A DNA stretch of 64,000 nt from assembly GCA_963920525.1 (NCBI GenBank), contig OY986438.1, forward strand, positions 52,835,753 through 52,899,752, given 5' to 3'. This document shows positions 23,085-34,250 of this stretch, in pieces (position 1 is the stretch's first letter; each line of letters begins with the position of its first letter). The stretch comes from Dichetophora obliterata (taxonomy: Eukaryota > Arthropoda > Insecta > Diptera > Sciomyzidae). The position numbers and the translations under genes were made by a program. The notes beneath the pieces were generated by a model that did no database searches, had not been told where the DNA came from, and saw only the letters and a list, made by a program, of their open reading frames with translations.

Positions 23085-24371
23085 TTGGGGGTTGGAATTA
23101 GTTTTAAAGGTTTTCTAAGAGATGGCGTAACTATCAATAGATCGACCCGGGCACACCTGTGACTATATTCATTTCAAAGCACATTGTCTAAGCTTCATTT
23201 TTCAGTATGTGTCATTCCACTGAAGTGTAAACAACATATATTTTTTTCTCTGTGAACATGTCGACTTTCGTTCCAACAAAACGCAATTTGCGGGAAGGTT
23301 TACTTTTGTGCTTCCATTTGAAGAAAAAAGCGGTTGAAGCACAGCGCACGCTTACTGAGGCTTACGGGGACTCTGCTCCATCGATTTCTACTTGTGAGTA
23401 CTGGTTCCGTCGGTTTAAAAGTGGTGATTTTGATACGGAAGACAAAGAGCGTCCGGGCCAGCCGAAAAAGTTTGAAGATGAGGAATTGGAGGCTTTGCTC
23501 GATGAAGACCCGTGTCAAACCCTTCAAGAATTGTCAGAATCATTGGGAGTCGACTTATCAACGGTCGGCAAACGCTTGAAGGCCATGGGAATGATTCAAA
23601 AGCAAGGAAATTGGGTGCCGTACCAGTTGAAGCCGAGAGACGTTGAACGGCGATTTTGCATGTGCGAACAACTGCTTCAACGGCATAAAAGGAAGAGTTT
23701 TTTGCATCGTATTGTCACTGGCGATGAATAGTGGATCCATTACGATAATCCTAAGTGAAAAAAATCGTGTGGACCACCCGGCCATGCATCAACATCGAGG
23801 GCCAAGCCGAATATTCATGGCGCCAAGCTTATGCTGTGTATTTGGTGGGATCAGAAGGGTGTCGTGTACTATGAGCTGCTAAAACCTAACGAAACCATCA
23901 CTGAGGAACGCTACCAACAACAATTGATGCAATTGAGCCGAGAATTAAAGGTTAAACGGCCGGAATATGCCAAAAGACACGACAAAGTGGTTTTTCAACA
24001 TGACAACGCACGGCCACATGTTGCAAGAACCGTCAAGGAAACGTTGGAGGCGCTGAATTGGGATGTGCTACCCCACCCGCCTTATAGCCCAGACATAGCC
24101 CCTTCCGACTACCACCTATTCAGATCGATGACGCATGGCTTGGCTGAGCAGCGCTTCACTTCTTACGAGGATACCAAAAAATGGGTCGATTCGTGGATTG
24201 CCTCAAAAGACGAATCGTTCTTCCGGCGCGGAATCCATATGCTGCCAGAAAGATGGGAAAATGTTGTAGCTAACGATGGACAATACTTTGAATAATATAC
24301 ATTGTACCGTTGTTTCTAAATAAATGCTCAAAAACCGAAAAAAAACCTTTAAAAATAATTCCAACCCCCAA
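23085..24371 (+). mobile_element. mariner transposon, full length, 1,287 bp
   Basis: Terminal inverted repeats of about 30 bp: left TTGGGGGTTGGAATTAGTTT with TAAAGGTTTT following; right end is its complement with one difference. The element is flanked by TA on both sides (23,083-23,084 and 24,372-24,373), the mariner target duplication. Length and single central gene match canonical mariners. Ends look intact, so it could still be moved by a transposase supplied in trans. Confidence 0.95.
23258..24295 (+). pseudogene. mariner transposase with two nonsense codons
   Basis: 345 codons from ATG at 23,258 (the GTG six bases upstream is not needed) to TAA at 24,293-24,295, all in one frame. N-terminal HTH region: KRNLREGLLLCFHLKKKAVE and YWFRRFKSGDFD, then DRPGQ-like ERPGQPKKF and a second HTH around LQELSESLGVDLSTVGKRLK. 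Catalytic triad D,D34D: IVTGDE (Asp, just before the first stop), FQHDNARPH (Asp), YSPDIAPSDYHLF (Asp); the WVPHEL-like linker reads WVPYQL. Two stops only: TAG at 23,729-23,731 where Lys is usual after TGDE, and TGA at 23,756-23,758. Cut-and-paste transposase, nuclear. Inactive by these two changes alone; otherwise very well preserved, implying a recent insertion. Confidence 0.95.
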
Positions 24372-24373
24372 TA

Positions 24374-26190
24374 GTAAAATTGTCAAAATTCCTTACTACT
24401 TTTTTTTTTTGTTTCAATGAAGATGTTTTTAACTATGACAAGGGCAATATTGCAGGGTTGCAAAGTGCTCTCTTAAGTATCTACAGTCATTAGGCTATAT
24501 TAGACTCGCTCGAGCTGCAGAGGAGAATCCTTCTGAAATTGTTTTTAAGTAGTTTTTGCCATTCCTTAATATAATAAAATTTTGAAGGTAAACTTCAGGT
24601 TAAGTTTTTTTGCCAACAGTCTTCATGTGCTCTTAAAACAATTTTCTCTTCTTTACTTTTACGTTTTTTGTTTATTTCTCCCTCATGCATGTTGCATCAG
24701 TTATTTTTGAGGTTTTTGTTTATATAACTATTGTGTTTATTTTTTTGTGGAGAATATGCAGATTTTTCACTTCAATGCAGAGCCCAGGTACTCACATTTA
24801 TTACGTGTGTTTTTTAAGCAATGCGTCATACATGATGCAGTACACGTAGTTTCGTAATTTTTCTGTGAGCGACTGTGTATCAACTTTTTTTAAAAAAAAG
24901 GTCAAGCATTTTAAGAAGAGCAATAAAAATATCACTGATCTAAAAATAATATAAACAATTTTAAGCATCGCTGAATGGTATCAAATGATAATACTAATAC
25001 TCGCAAAGGACTTTTTCTGCTCTAAATAAAATAACTCAAAAAGTTGAATTTATATTTTCGATGCATACCTATTTTAACATTTTTATTGTAAGCTTTTATC
25101 AACAATTTCATTAAATTTAATTTATGATTTTAAGAATTTCATCTCATTGTTACTTTGCAGCTCGGCATCTGTTATAAATATCCATCCATGTAAACGACAT
25201 ACACACCAATTGATACTTTGAACAACAGAAAATGACCGCCCCCAAGTGTCTGATTATTTCTTTTATTTTTGAAATACAAGCACTTTTTTGTTTAATTAAT
25301 ATCCTTTTTGTTAAATATTTTTTGCCATAATCCGCTGCCAACAATTGCTGCAACTTCCCATGGAAAATGACAACAGATGAATCCATTTCCACTCATGATG
25401 TTATGTTGGAAGAAAAAAAATGAGTTCGTATTGTTAAAGCCACGTTCCTGAAATGATAAATGATTTTTTATTTTGCTATGAAACGAGCTTAAGTTCGCTT
25501 GGCGTGGAAAAAATAATATAAAGCCGGAGTGCGATGCTGCTGCTATGGTGTGCAATTCTTTTTTTATGCTACTTTTATTGTTAGCCCAGATCACGGACAG
25601 GATTTGTTGTTTCAACCCAGAAAAAACATTTTTGCATATCCTTTGCTGTGTGTTTGTACAAGCAGGCAGCAGGGACGAATTATGACTGAACTCAATTAAT
25701 ACTATTCAAGGGGTTTAATTATCACCGTTTATTGCAAGTACGAGTATTCTGAATAACTTTAATGAGGTTCATAACGAATATCGAATGAGATATGTTTTCA
25801 TTAAAGCAAAGCAAAGAATTCACATTTTTTAATGAAAAAGTTATCAGCGAATTTTACAAGTGGCTGTAAAATAAATGTGTTGTTCTTAAATTATTTTGTT
25901 AAAATTTTATTTTAAATGAAAATTTAAAATTAAATGACGAGCTGAAACGAGCTGTTTATGATGATGACCATACATGTAGGCTGATTGGAAATGTTCGTCT
26001 TGAAGTCGTTAAAAGTCAATCATATCCAAAACCAAAATTGGTATGAAATGCATTTTATGCCCGACTGGTTGGCACGACTGCAGTCTATACACACTGGATT
26101 TCACATGAATTACAAGCTGAAGTCCGCCTTGCAACATATGCAACTAATTGCAATTCTATGAACGAAAATGTGGCATGATTTTAATTTATG
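24374..26190. other. AT-rich stretch, nothing recognised
   Basis: No supported gene. ORFs on the minus strand at 25,150-25,615 are compositionally random and overlap each other. Confidence 0.4.
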
Positions 26191-26215
26191 TAGTTTTTTT
26201 TTTTGTTTTTTTTTG

Positions 26216-26556
26216 TGGCGGCCGTAGCCAAGTGGGTAGAGTGCGTGGCCCCTAAGCTAAAGAACCTCGGTAGCCCGGGTTCAATTCCAGCTCAGACAGA
26301 AAGTTTTTTCAATTGAAATAATTTTTCTGTTCGGTCGTCACCTTTCTGCAGACAATGGCAAACCTCAGAGAGTAAAAAAATTGCCATGTAAAGCTTCTTG
26401 AGAACATAAGCCGTTCGGAGTCGGCATAAAACACGTAGGTCCAGTTCTCGGTCATTTGTGATCAACCATTTAATAACACGCACAACACAATTGATCAATA
26501 AAAGCTAGGTCAAAGTCCTTCCAAGGGCTGAAATGGCCAGTTTATTTATTTATTTT
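26216..26556 (+). mobile_element. tRNA-derived SINE
   Basis: Head: GGCGGCCGTAGCCAAGTGGG (A box TAGCCAAGTGG) and GCCCGGGTTCAATTCCAGC (B box GGTTCAATTCC) at the spacing of a tRNA. The body contains CAGACAATGGCAAACCTC, GCCGTTCGGAGTCGGC and GTAGGTCC, phrases I recall from an abundant SINE in tephritid flies. The tail is (TTTA)n at about 26,540-26,555. Similar TAGTTTTTTTTTTTG strings on both sides (about 26,191 and 26,557) may be the target-site duplication. Pol III promoter in the head is inferred from the boxes. Confidence 0.85.
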
Positions 26557-26579
26557 TAGTTTTTTTTTTTGGTTACTGA

Positions 26580-27261
26580 GACTAAATTTCACCCACCACC
26601 TGCTTTGAAAGTTAAATTCTTAAAATAATGTATCTATAAATTCAGCGACAAATTCGGAAAATTTTATGGAAAACTATAGTTTAAACTGCATTTAGTTATG
26701 GCTCACATTTTAAAGCAGTTACAGATACTAAATAAAAATTCTTTTGAAGTGAAACTTCAGGGCCTCCGGGAGTTTTCCGAAAAAAAAACCACTTTTATAA
26801 GATTTTTTTAAAGCTTTATTTTATACAAGTCCAATTTTTTTTAATCTATTAAAGTATAACTATTCAAGATTTATCCCTGACATTTTGGTCCATAAATATT
26901 AGTCGATGAGATAGAAAAGCCGCATGATGAGCAACGCCGCAAAAGTACTTTTTCAAAGCAAGATTGCTCAAAAACTACTCATTCGATTGCTACCAAATTT
27001 TTCACACTTACTTAAGAACTCATTACCTCTTCACACATTGGCTAATTTTGACCACTTAGATTACGAGCATGGAAGCAATTTTTAAATTGGTCCACTAACT
27101 CGGCTAGAATCAGGTCGCCGAGTCGCACTTTGTCGTCTGCTGTATGAATTCGCAGGTGAAGTGGAAAGAGGAGCGGAAAATTTTGAGAGGATAGAGAGCG
27201 TAGATGTACAGAACCCGTGAGCAGTGTTGCATATTAAGACAATTTTTCCTTTAAAGAGTTT
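26580..27261. other. No recognised feature
   Basis: AT-rich, then a slightly GC-richer stretch at 27,090-27,210 without ORF or repeat structure. Confidence 0.35.
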
Positions 27262-27266
27262 TATTA

Positions 27267-28058
27267 GGTGTGTTTCCGTACTAACTTCAAGTAAAGTTCT
27301 AGTAAAGGCTTGAAAGGCCCAAGCATAATGTGACGTAGCGCAACGTTGCCAACTGTCAAGTTAAAGTCTGTTTAATGATAAATGTGTAACAGTCGTTACC
27401 GAAATCGTAACGTGGCGAGGAAGTCTGTAGAAAATAGATTTCTACGACACGTTACCATTTTCGACAGTTCGATAGCTGTAGAACAAGCAAAAAATTTTGT
27501 TTAACTTCACAAACTTGTAAATTTTAATTTTATTTAAGAAAGGATGCATTCTTTCATTGAAGGGGAAAAGTTAATAAGCTTACTAGAAAAAAACGAGTGC
27601 CTTTATAACAAATTTTCTTCGGGCTACAAATCGGTGCCTACGTTGGACTACGATTTCTTTAATCATTTATTCTCGAGGCAACGTCACACTATGCTACCTC
27701 CCGCTGCGCCACCTCACGTTACGCTTGAGTAACCAAGCCTTAAAATTCAATCTGTGAGAGTAATTCAATTATCTGTCAAAATGTGAGAATATGCAAAAAA
27801 GTACGGAAACGACTTCAAGCAAGCTTAGAGCAGAACAATTGCTGTTGGCAGCTGATTGAAAATAAATTGAAGCAATTAAAACAAAAAGATTCATGCTCGA
27901 TGAAATTTTTCAAGTAAAGTTTAAGCTAGTTTCGGGTAATTGCAATAGAATAGAGAGTGACATTTAGCTTGTTTTTCTTGTCTCTCGAGCTTGAAAAATG
28001 TGTACAGAAACGCTTTCAAGCAACTTCAAGTTACTTGAATCGAGTACGGAAGCAGACC
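27267..28058 (+). mobile_element. TIR element with 5-bp TATTA duplications and a MADF-like ORF
   Basis: Left end GGTGTGTTTCCGTACT...TTCAAGTAA; right end, read inverted, GGTCTGCTTCCGTACTCGATTCAAGTAA, with TTGAAAG also shared. TATTA flanks both sides (27,262-27,266 and 28,059-28,063). Length 792 bp. No transposase is present, so it is non-autonomous. MADF/Myb-like accessory proteins are characteristic of PIF/Harbinger elements, but those make 3-bp duplications; superfamily is therefore left open. Confidence 0.7.
27544..27732 (+). CDS. Truncated MADF-like protein
   Basis: 62 residues from ATG 27,544 to TAA 27,730-27,732. EGEKLISLLEKNECLYNKFS with GYKSVPTLDYDFF matches the first helices of the MADF (Myb/SANT-like) domain: LI.LVE..ECLYN....YK. 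The complete domain is usually about 85 residues; here the third helix is replaced by a Pro/His/Thr-rich tail encoded by sequence related to the element's own outer region. Family role: DNA binding, often partner of a Harbinger-type transposase. It lies inside the 792-bp TIR element in the sense of its left-to-right orientation. Probably a remnant; expression unknown. Confidence 0.5.
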   Translation: MHSFIEGEKLISLLEKNECLYNKFSSGYKSVPTLDYDFFNHLFSRQRHTMLPPAAPPHVTLE

Positions 28059-28063
28059 TATTA

Positions 28064-28680
28064 TTTGACATAGCTACAAAAAGCTATGTTGCTTTGACGT
28101 ATAATTACCTCATGCACGGTTTTTCACATTTGTTTTTTTTTGTTTAAACTTTAGTATAAACGCACAGCGTTTAATATTGAACGTTCAAAGATAAAATATT
28201 TGCCAAAATATCAGTTATGTGTCGAATATTGACCAAAGTGTATAACTTTTTTTCGCAGGTACCATTGAAAACTGTGACATTGTAGAATATCAGGCAGAGT
28301 TTGCCTTTTTATTTGGCGTAAAATGACAAAAAACAAAAAATCTTTTTATTTCCTCAAAATTTTGATAGTCAAAAGAAAACTAAATTTTTTTGTTTTTATG
28401 ACAAAATACATACTCGATACGGTAACTGGAATTATTGCAAAGTATTTATTAATAAAGTTATAAAACGCCCGGTTTTTATATCACTAAGAATGCAACATTG
28501 ATGTTGGGTGGCTCTGAGCGCAATAAGCGGAATTACAATTTTTGCAATGCAGACGCTCATACTAGGGTTACCATACCAATATTTTTTTCTACCAAACACA
28601 ATATTATACTATTATTTATAATATTGCGATTTAAAATTATAGAAAACTTCTTCTTTAAACTTAACCTTAATGCGAAAAAA
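28064..28680. other. No recognised feature
   Basis: T-rich, no domain. The 28,498 ORF only becomes meaningful at its end, where hAT homology starts. Confidence 0.4.
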
Positions 28681-29100
28681 AATTTTAATCATGAAATGAA
28701 CAAATCAATTAAAGCGTTCAGTCTAAAAATGGTTTCTTGGAATCGCTAACTTGGAGAATATAATTTTAATTTTTTTCCTTCCCTCGAAACTCTATCTAAA
28801 TCTCAAGATTTGATCATTTCAAAATATACTGAGGAAGTAACTGCATTGGAAAACCAACTTAAGCTAAGGTTCTCTGAAATGTTTAAAAAAAAAATATAAT
28901 AAGCAGATATTATTGCAAAATAATAGCACAATTGGAAGCACATTCTCCTGCGAGGAACTATTTTCTATAATGAAAATGCAAAAAAAGTGCAAAACTACCG
29001 TTGGAGAAGTCAACTTATTTATATGAGCTTGGAATCAATAATGTGCCTTGCCTCCACACGCGGAATTGAACGAAATATTAAAAAATTGTTACTGACTTTG
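28681..29100 (+). pseudogene. hAT-like transposase C-terminal remnant
   Basis: Pieces in shifting frames: FNHEMNKSIKAFSLKMVSW, FNFFPSLETLSKSQDLIISK, LENQLKLRFSEMFK, then IGSTFSCEELFSIMKMQKKC and an eroded dimerisation tail. The phrases AF..KL..W, FPSL, L...F..RF.. and GSTF.CEELFS.MK are the closing part of hAT-family transposases of the ZBED/GTF2IRD2-type. Multiple stops and a frameshift after FKKK. Catalytic residues are not covered. No ends found. Confidence 0.7.
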
Positions 29101-29104
29101 TAAG

Positions 29105-29795
29105 ATTTGTAGTACATTTAAAAAATTTTCTCAGCGCAATCGTGACTCAAGCTACAAATAAATTATTATTGTGCTGACAAGTGTAATTAAATGTACGAAA
29201 AGAAATCGAAGCAGTTTTGCTTACTTAATTTAAATTTTGTGGGTTGGGCCACTATTGCACTGAGTAGTTCATATGCGAATTATTTATTATCATATAATAA
29301 AGCAATACAAATATGTTGTTTTACTAAATTATTAAACTTAATTTGATTTTATACACTAACTGTTAGTTATAAGATATTTGTATAACTTTTATAAGATACG
29401 TAGCTTTAATTTATAAAGTATTTCATAATATGTTGATTTTATTTGATTTAAATACAAATGTTTGATACTTTACATCATACTTGATTTTAAAGACAAATTT
29501 TAGTTGTTTGATAGTTTAAAATCGTTTATTGAGCTTTAGGTCAGGTTAGGACAATTAATTATTTTAACTAATTTTTCCATAGAGAAAAGTCTTCCACTAA
29601 CAAAACACGGTTACCGAAGTTTTTTTTTAAATTGTGCTGATATATTTTCAAGCTGTTTCTGTTTGGTCGTGCTCTACCATTTGAATAAAGTTTTTCTATA
29701 TGACCTTGTTATTTATTTTGTCGATTTGATTATATGCAAATTCTAAGTGTTTGATTGTTTAAATCATATTTGATTTTTACCATACTTAATTTTTT
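29105..29795. other. AT-rich stretch, nothing recognised
   Basis: TTTGAT/TTTAAT-rich sequence with several recurrences of GTTTGAT(A/T)GTTTA-like phrases (29,460-29,520 and 29,740-29,765) but no clear unit. Confidence 0.35.
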
Positions 29796-30051
29796 ATCAC
29801 AGTATTGCCATCTAGTAAAATGTAATTTTAAGAGTTTTAAACCTCATTTAACAGTGTTAAGGGGTCGCTAATTTCGAATATGAATTCAAATTTTTAAAAA
29901 TCAATATATTTTTAGGTAACAATCCTATTATACAAAAATTTGATAATATTTTAATTACGACAACGGATTTGGATTCAGCAACCCCCTAGTACTGTTAAAT
30001 GATGTTTAAAACTCTTACAAATACATTTTAATAGGTGACTACTACTGTGAT
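29796..30051. repeat. Inverted repeat, 76-bp arms
   Basis: Left arm 29,796-29,871 begins ATCACAGTA and ends GGGGTCGCTAA. Right arm 29,976-30,051 is its reverse complement with about a quarter of positions changed (shared inner strings AAGAGTTTTAAAC and CATTTAACAGT). Loop about 104 bp. It could be a MITE or a foldback element; no target duplication was identified. Confidence 0.7.
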
Positions 30052-30057
30052 AGAAAT

Positions 30058-30232
30058 TTAGGTGGCAACCCTAACCTCCATCTTAAATTTTAAAACTGTG
30101 ACATTAGATTCGAAATCAAATCTGTTGTCAGAATTTCAAAATTGCAAGAATTCGCAAAAATACAAATAATCTAGGTGGCAACTCTATCCGCCATCTTGAA
30201 TTTTAAATTTTGACATCAGTTCCGAAATCAGC
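30058..30232 (+). repeat. Direct repeat with 113-bp period
   Basis: TAGGTGGCAAC(C/T)CTA(A/T)CC, CCATCTT(A/G)AATTTTAAA, TGACAT and TCCGAAATCA/TTCGAAATCA occur at 30,058-30,122 and 30,171-30,232. Non-coding. Confidence 0.7.
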
Positions 30233-30553
30233 TACACTGCTGAACTGCCAAACAAGGAGTCTACAGAACCCTTAAAAGTCCTAATACACTTAAGCTTTAC
30301 CTACACAAGCTCTGTTTCGCCAGATCATAATTAGCTAAGTTATTTTAAGAAATATGAAGTTTTAGTATTAAGTTTCCCTTTTTCTCATCTCAGCAACCCT
30401 TTCTTCGTTAAGTTCTCTCTATTGTCCTACCTTTCACTTTTCTCTTTTCTCAACTCCTATGTATTAGTTTTAAGCTCTGAATTATTATATTAAAGAATCA
30501 CTTGAAATCGAAAATCAAAAGTGTACGGTTTGATTATGTTTTTCGAAACTCAC

Positions 30554-31024
30554 AATCAAAATAAGAAACTTTGCCCGAGGAACTATACCTCTAAAACGAA
30601 TTATAATGCCCCAACTTTTGACTTTTGTCCCGTAGGCTCAAATTTTGAAAAAAAATCCCTCTTTGACCCATTTAGACTGCCCCAATCGAGTCCAAATGTA
30701 TCACCGACCCCCACTAACTTTGGAGCGCCGATCCACCCATGCCAGTGGAACACCCCCTGGAACCCCCTGGGGTTCCCCATACAAACATTTAAAAAATCAC
30801 CATTTCAAATCAAAACCCCCAGGGGGTGTGCCACTGGCATGGGTGTATCGGCCCTCCAAAGTTAGTGGGGGCCGGTCATACATTTGGACTCGATTGGGGC
30901 ACTCTAAATGGGTCGAAGAAGGATTTTTCAAAATTTGAGCCCACGGGACAAAAGTCAAAAGTTGGGGCATTAGAATTCGTTTAAGAGTTAGTATAGTTCC
31001 TCGGGTAAAGTTTCTTATTTTGAT
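30554..31024. repeat. Long hairpin, about 210-bp arms
   Basis: ATCAAAATAAGAAACTTT at 30,554 pairs with AAAGTTTCTTATTTTGAT ending 31,024. Pairing continues inward through GCCCCAACTTTTGACTTTTG, TTTGGACTCGATTGGGGC-type strings and GCCAGTGG/CCACTGGC to a C/G-rich apex (CACCCCCTGG) near 30,760 and 30,820, with a loop of about 45-60 bases. Arms match closely with scattered differences. ORFs on both strands are mirror images of each other and not genes. Either a foldback/MITE-type element or a hairpin-RNA locus. Confidence 0.85.
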
Positions 31025-31029
31025 CCCTA

Positions 31030-32998
31030 GAATACGATTTTCACTGAACAAATGGCGATTTTTAAATCGACCCGCCCTAACGAACATAGAACAGTTTCAA
31101 CAGCATTTAAAAACCACAAAAGCTAAATCACTTGATTTAGCATTGAAGTTTTTGGATACTTGCTTTAATTTGGATACTTTCCTTAAATTTCAAGCTTTTA
31201 TAACTTTTTGCCGAAGTTTTTATTTACTTGGGACTTCGTGCCGTTCGCTTGTATACTTGCATACTTGCAAGTCGCAAGCTGTCGTGGGCTTATTTATATT
31301 TAAGTTCCAGTTATACTTGATTGAAAATTATCAAACTCAAGCAAGCTTCAACTCGTTATCAAGCGTACATGTGACTTTGGACACCCTTACCATAAGGCAT
31401 CACTGGCCGTCGACGTTACAGAGGTTGAATTGAAAAAAAGTTTTTTAAATATCAAATTGGTTTTGTTATCCGATGTCTTCTTAAAATGAAAATGTTTGAT
31501 AAAAATGAATGGAAATGATTAAAAATCTACAAAAAGGAGCTTAGGAATGAAAATAGTAGAGTATTGTAAAAACTTACTTCATTTTGAGATGTGGTAATTT
31601 TTGAAAGACATTTTTTTAACACACAACGCAACATAACATTTCTCACATTTTAACCGAGATTGGCTGCTACATGATGGCATTCTACAATACATCGCCGCTT
31701 GGTGCTTTTGACAGGATAATGATCAAGTAGATCATATCGGTGTTCTTCCAGAACTCGGGATCTCTTTACAGTTCTTGTGTTGTGAACAGCAATAGAAACA
31801 GTACGGCAACAATGTTGGGCGATATTTTGCCGAAATTGAAAATGAGTAACCTACTTCTGTCCGGCCTTTCGGTGTAAAAGCCACATCAAGTTTCAGGCTA
31901 AACTACTCAGAATTAAAAACTATGCACATTGTACAGGGTGGGAAAACATGTGCTGTGTTTGTAACGCTCAAAGCCGACGATGCCAAATGGCATCAACAAA
32001 ATATGATCATGTGTACATAAAAACTTCACCACAAATTTAACTCACTAAAAACACAATTGCAGCTCAAGATGAGTACTTTTAGAAAATATATACTTTTTAC
32101 TCAAAAAAATTAAAGAAATGAAAGATTTATAATACTTGCTTTTTTTTTCTATGAACCATTTTGCGACTTTTTTCACTTTATAAAAAAAACATGACTTTGA
32201 GCTTCTGTTTTCGCGACATGTGATAACAAACTGACAAATGAGAAGTCGAAATTGACGCATTCAACCTTTCTGTACATAATGAATGTGCTAATTTTTAAAA
32301 AAAGGACACCAATTTTTGATATCGTTAGTTCTGTGGGATCACACTTAGGATGGCCATATGGCATCATCCTTGCTATTGGGTTAAGAGGCTTTTGAACGTT
32401 CGCTTTTTGGTAAATATTTTTTGATTTATAGAAACGACCTCAAGTTTGTGCACAAAAAATTAAAGTTATCGTTCTACTCCCGCTATTTTGCCAAAAAATA
32501 ATATTTTTCAAAAACCAACGATTAAAACTCTTTTCTTTACTAAACCATAAACAATTTTTTTTCAGAGGATCTAGTCTCCAGATATCTTATTCACCAAAAA
32601 TCGAAGTTGTTGCTCCACAAGGTTTGTGAATTCAGTTTTTTATATTAATAAATTTATACTACTAAAAAAAGTACCAAATACAGTTAGAATGTATTATTAT
32701 TCATTTATAGCATTCATGCAAATAAAAAAAGCAGGAACTCTAAATTTTTATATGAAATTCTTACTCAAGTTGCTGCCTTTTGTTTTGGTAATTTATGAAA
32801 AGGCCATCGCTTTCAAAGACGTGTGTGACGGTGCGTTATTGTGATAGTACAGAACTTTTTCTGCGGCATATGGGACCGTTTTTATTTCATTTCATCTTTT
32901 AGTTTGTCGAATAAAACTGCATAATTTTTCAGTATACAGAAAAACTTTCTAATCAGTATAAACAAAACTAGTAAGGCTAATCTTCGACTGGACCGAAG
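31030..32998. other. No recognised gene
   Basis: AT-rich sequence. An uninterrupted 137-codon frame at 31,020-31,433 is Phe/Leu/Ser-rich and starts inside the hairpin arm; I do not credit it. Confidence 0.4.
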
Positions 32999-33647
32999 TT
33001 AAAATACCTCCACGGTCGTATTTTGGTTTATTCGAGTTTTAAATGCTGTATTATTTCGTCCCTTTTATGAGCCGTGGTTTTTTGAAATATTTTACTTTTG
33101 AAAGTCAGATTCCTCTTAAATTATACTTAAAGATTATACACACAATATCAAGTTTAAACATAAATTTTTTTTAACTTATAAAGATTTTACTACAATATTA
33201 TGATAACGTCACTTTGTATGGGTGGTAGATGCTGTTCTCATTCGATTTTTACAATTTCATACTCGTAGTGTATTAACGGTTAAAATTTGAAGTCATTACA
33301 TTTAGTTTTGTTGAATTTAAGAGATTTTATCGTTTTAATAAAAGCACTTTGAATGGGAGGAAGGCATGGTTTTCCTCCGATTTGGCTCATTTTCGAACTT
33401 GATTTGTATTTTTGAATAAAAAGCTTATATACTGAATTGTGTTACGATAGTTTTAAAACTACGGATGCTATTCACAGACGGACAGACACAGAGACAGATG
33501 GACATGTCTAAATGGATTTAGGAAGTGATGCTGATCAAGAATATACATACGTTTCTATATCTGCCACGCCTCCTTATCGGCGTTACAAATGGAGTGACAA
33601 ATTTAATATACCCCTTACGCATTTTTTAATGCGTGGAGGTATAAAAT
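32999..33647 (+). repeat. Dispersed TIR repeat with ACAGACGGACAGAC block, copy 1
   Basis: TTAAAATACCTCCACG at the left (33,000) is inverted at the right (CGTGGAGGTATAAAA, about 33,634-33,648). Inside, sub-units recur around CACTTTG(T/A)ATGGG(T/A)GG (33,209 and 33,344). Then come ACAGACGGACAGAC and GATGCTGATCAAGAATAT, CTGCCACGCCTCC and GTTACAAATGGAGTGACAAA. A second, inverted copy lies at 44,975-45,490. This type of repeat is common in fly introns and intergenic DNA. Class not resolved. Confidence 0.7.
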
Positions 33648-34045
33648 CAGCAATTTACATACCACAGAAAAATCAAAGGATATATACTTTTTTTGAGGTA
33701 CATAATATTAAATGGGAAAATTTATTTTTCAAATCAAAATACTAATCTTAATATGATGGCTGAAAAAAGGAATTCCTTGATTTTCTCAAAGCATTTAAAA
33801 AACCTTTCTCAGTTTTTGGATACGAAATTATAATCGAATAAAAATAAGATAATTTTGTTCTTTATTGTATCAAAACTTTAATTAGACTGAAGTCTGATGA
33901 AAAGTAGTCTGTAAAGTCGTTACTTATCATACGAACATACGACTTGGCCGTTCAACTCAGTAGAATGAAAAGTCTTATCGTATGAGGCCCCTATTAGGAG
34001 CAGCAAAGTTTTTGTTGGATATTTTTGCATTTTTTTACGAGTAGC

Positions 34046-34250
34046 AGAACCAACAAAAACTGCTCCAAAAGTTTCCGAACCCTCTCCATAGCCAAAAGTT
34101 CCCGAACCCACACCATTAGCGAAAAAATTTGAAAAATGCCTGTGCTAGAACCAAAAAAAGTATCGCAACCGGCTTAAGCTCCACCCTTGGCACCTAGGCC
34201 GGAACACAAAATCAATGGTACAACTGCTGATAACACCCAACCAGCAAAAT
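34046..34250 (+). other. Pro/Glu/Lys-rich decayed coding-like stretch
   Basis: Two frames joined give AEPTKTAPKVSEPSP-stop-PKVPEPTPLAKKF and then VLEPKKVSQPA-stop-APPLAPRPEHKING. The spaced EP/PK repetition looks like a once-coding low-complexity segment. I cannot name the protein. It is 300 bp upstream of the arginine kinase pseudogene, in the same orientation, but a link is not shown. Confidence 0.3.

Noticed and set aside
26216..26290. Functional tRNA gene
   Set aside because: A and B boxes are good, but the acceptor stem does not close and a SINE body with TTTA tail follows.
30521..31087. ORFs on both strands with similar peptides
   Set aside because: They are mirror readings of the two arms of the long hairpin, not independent genes.
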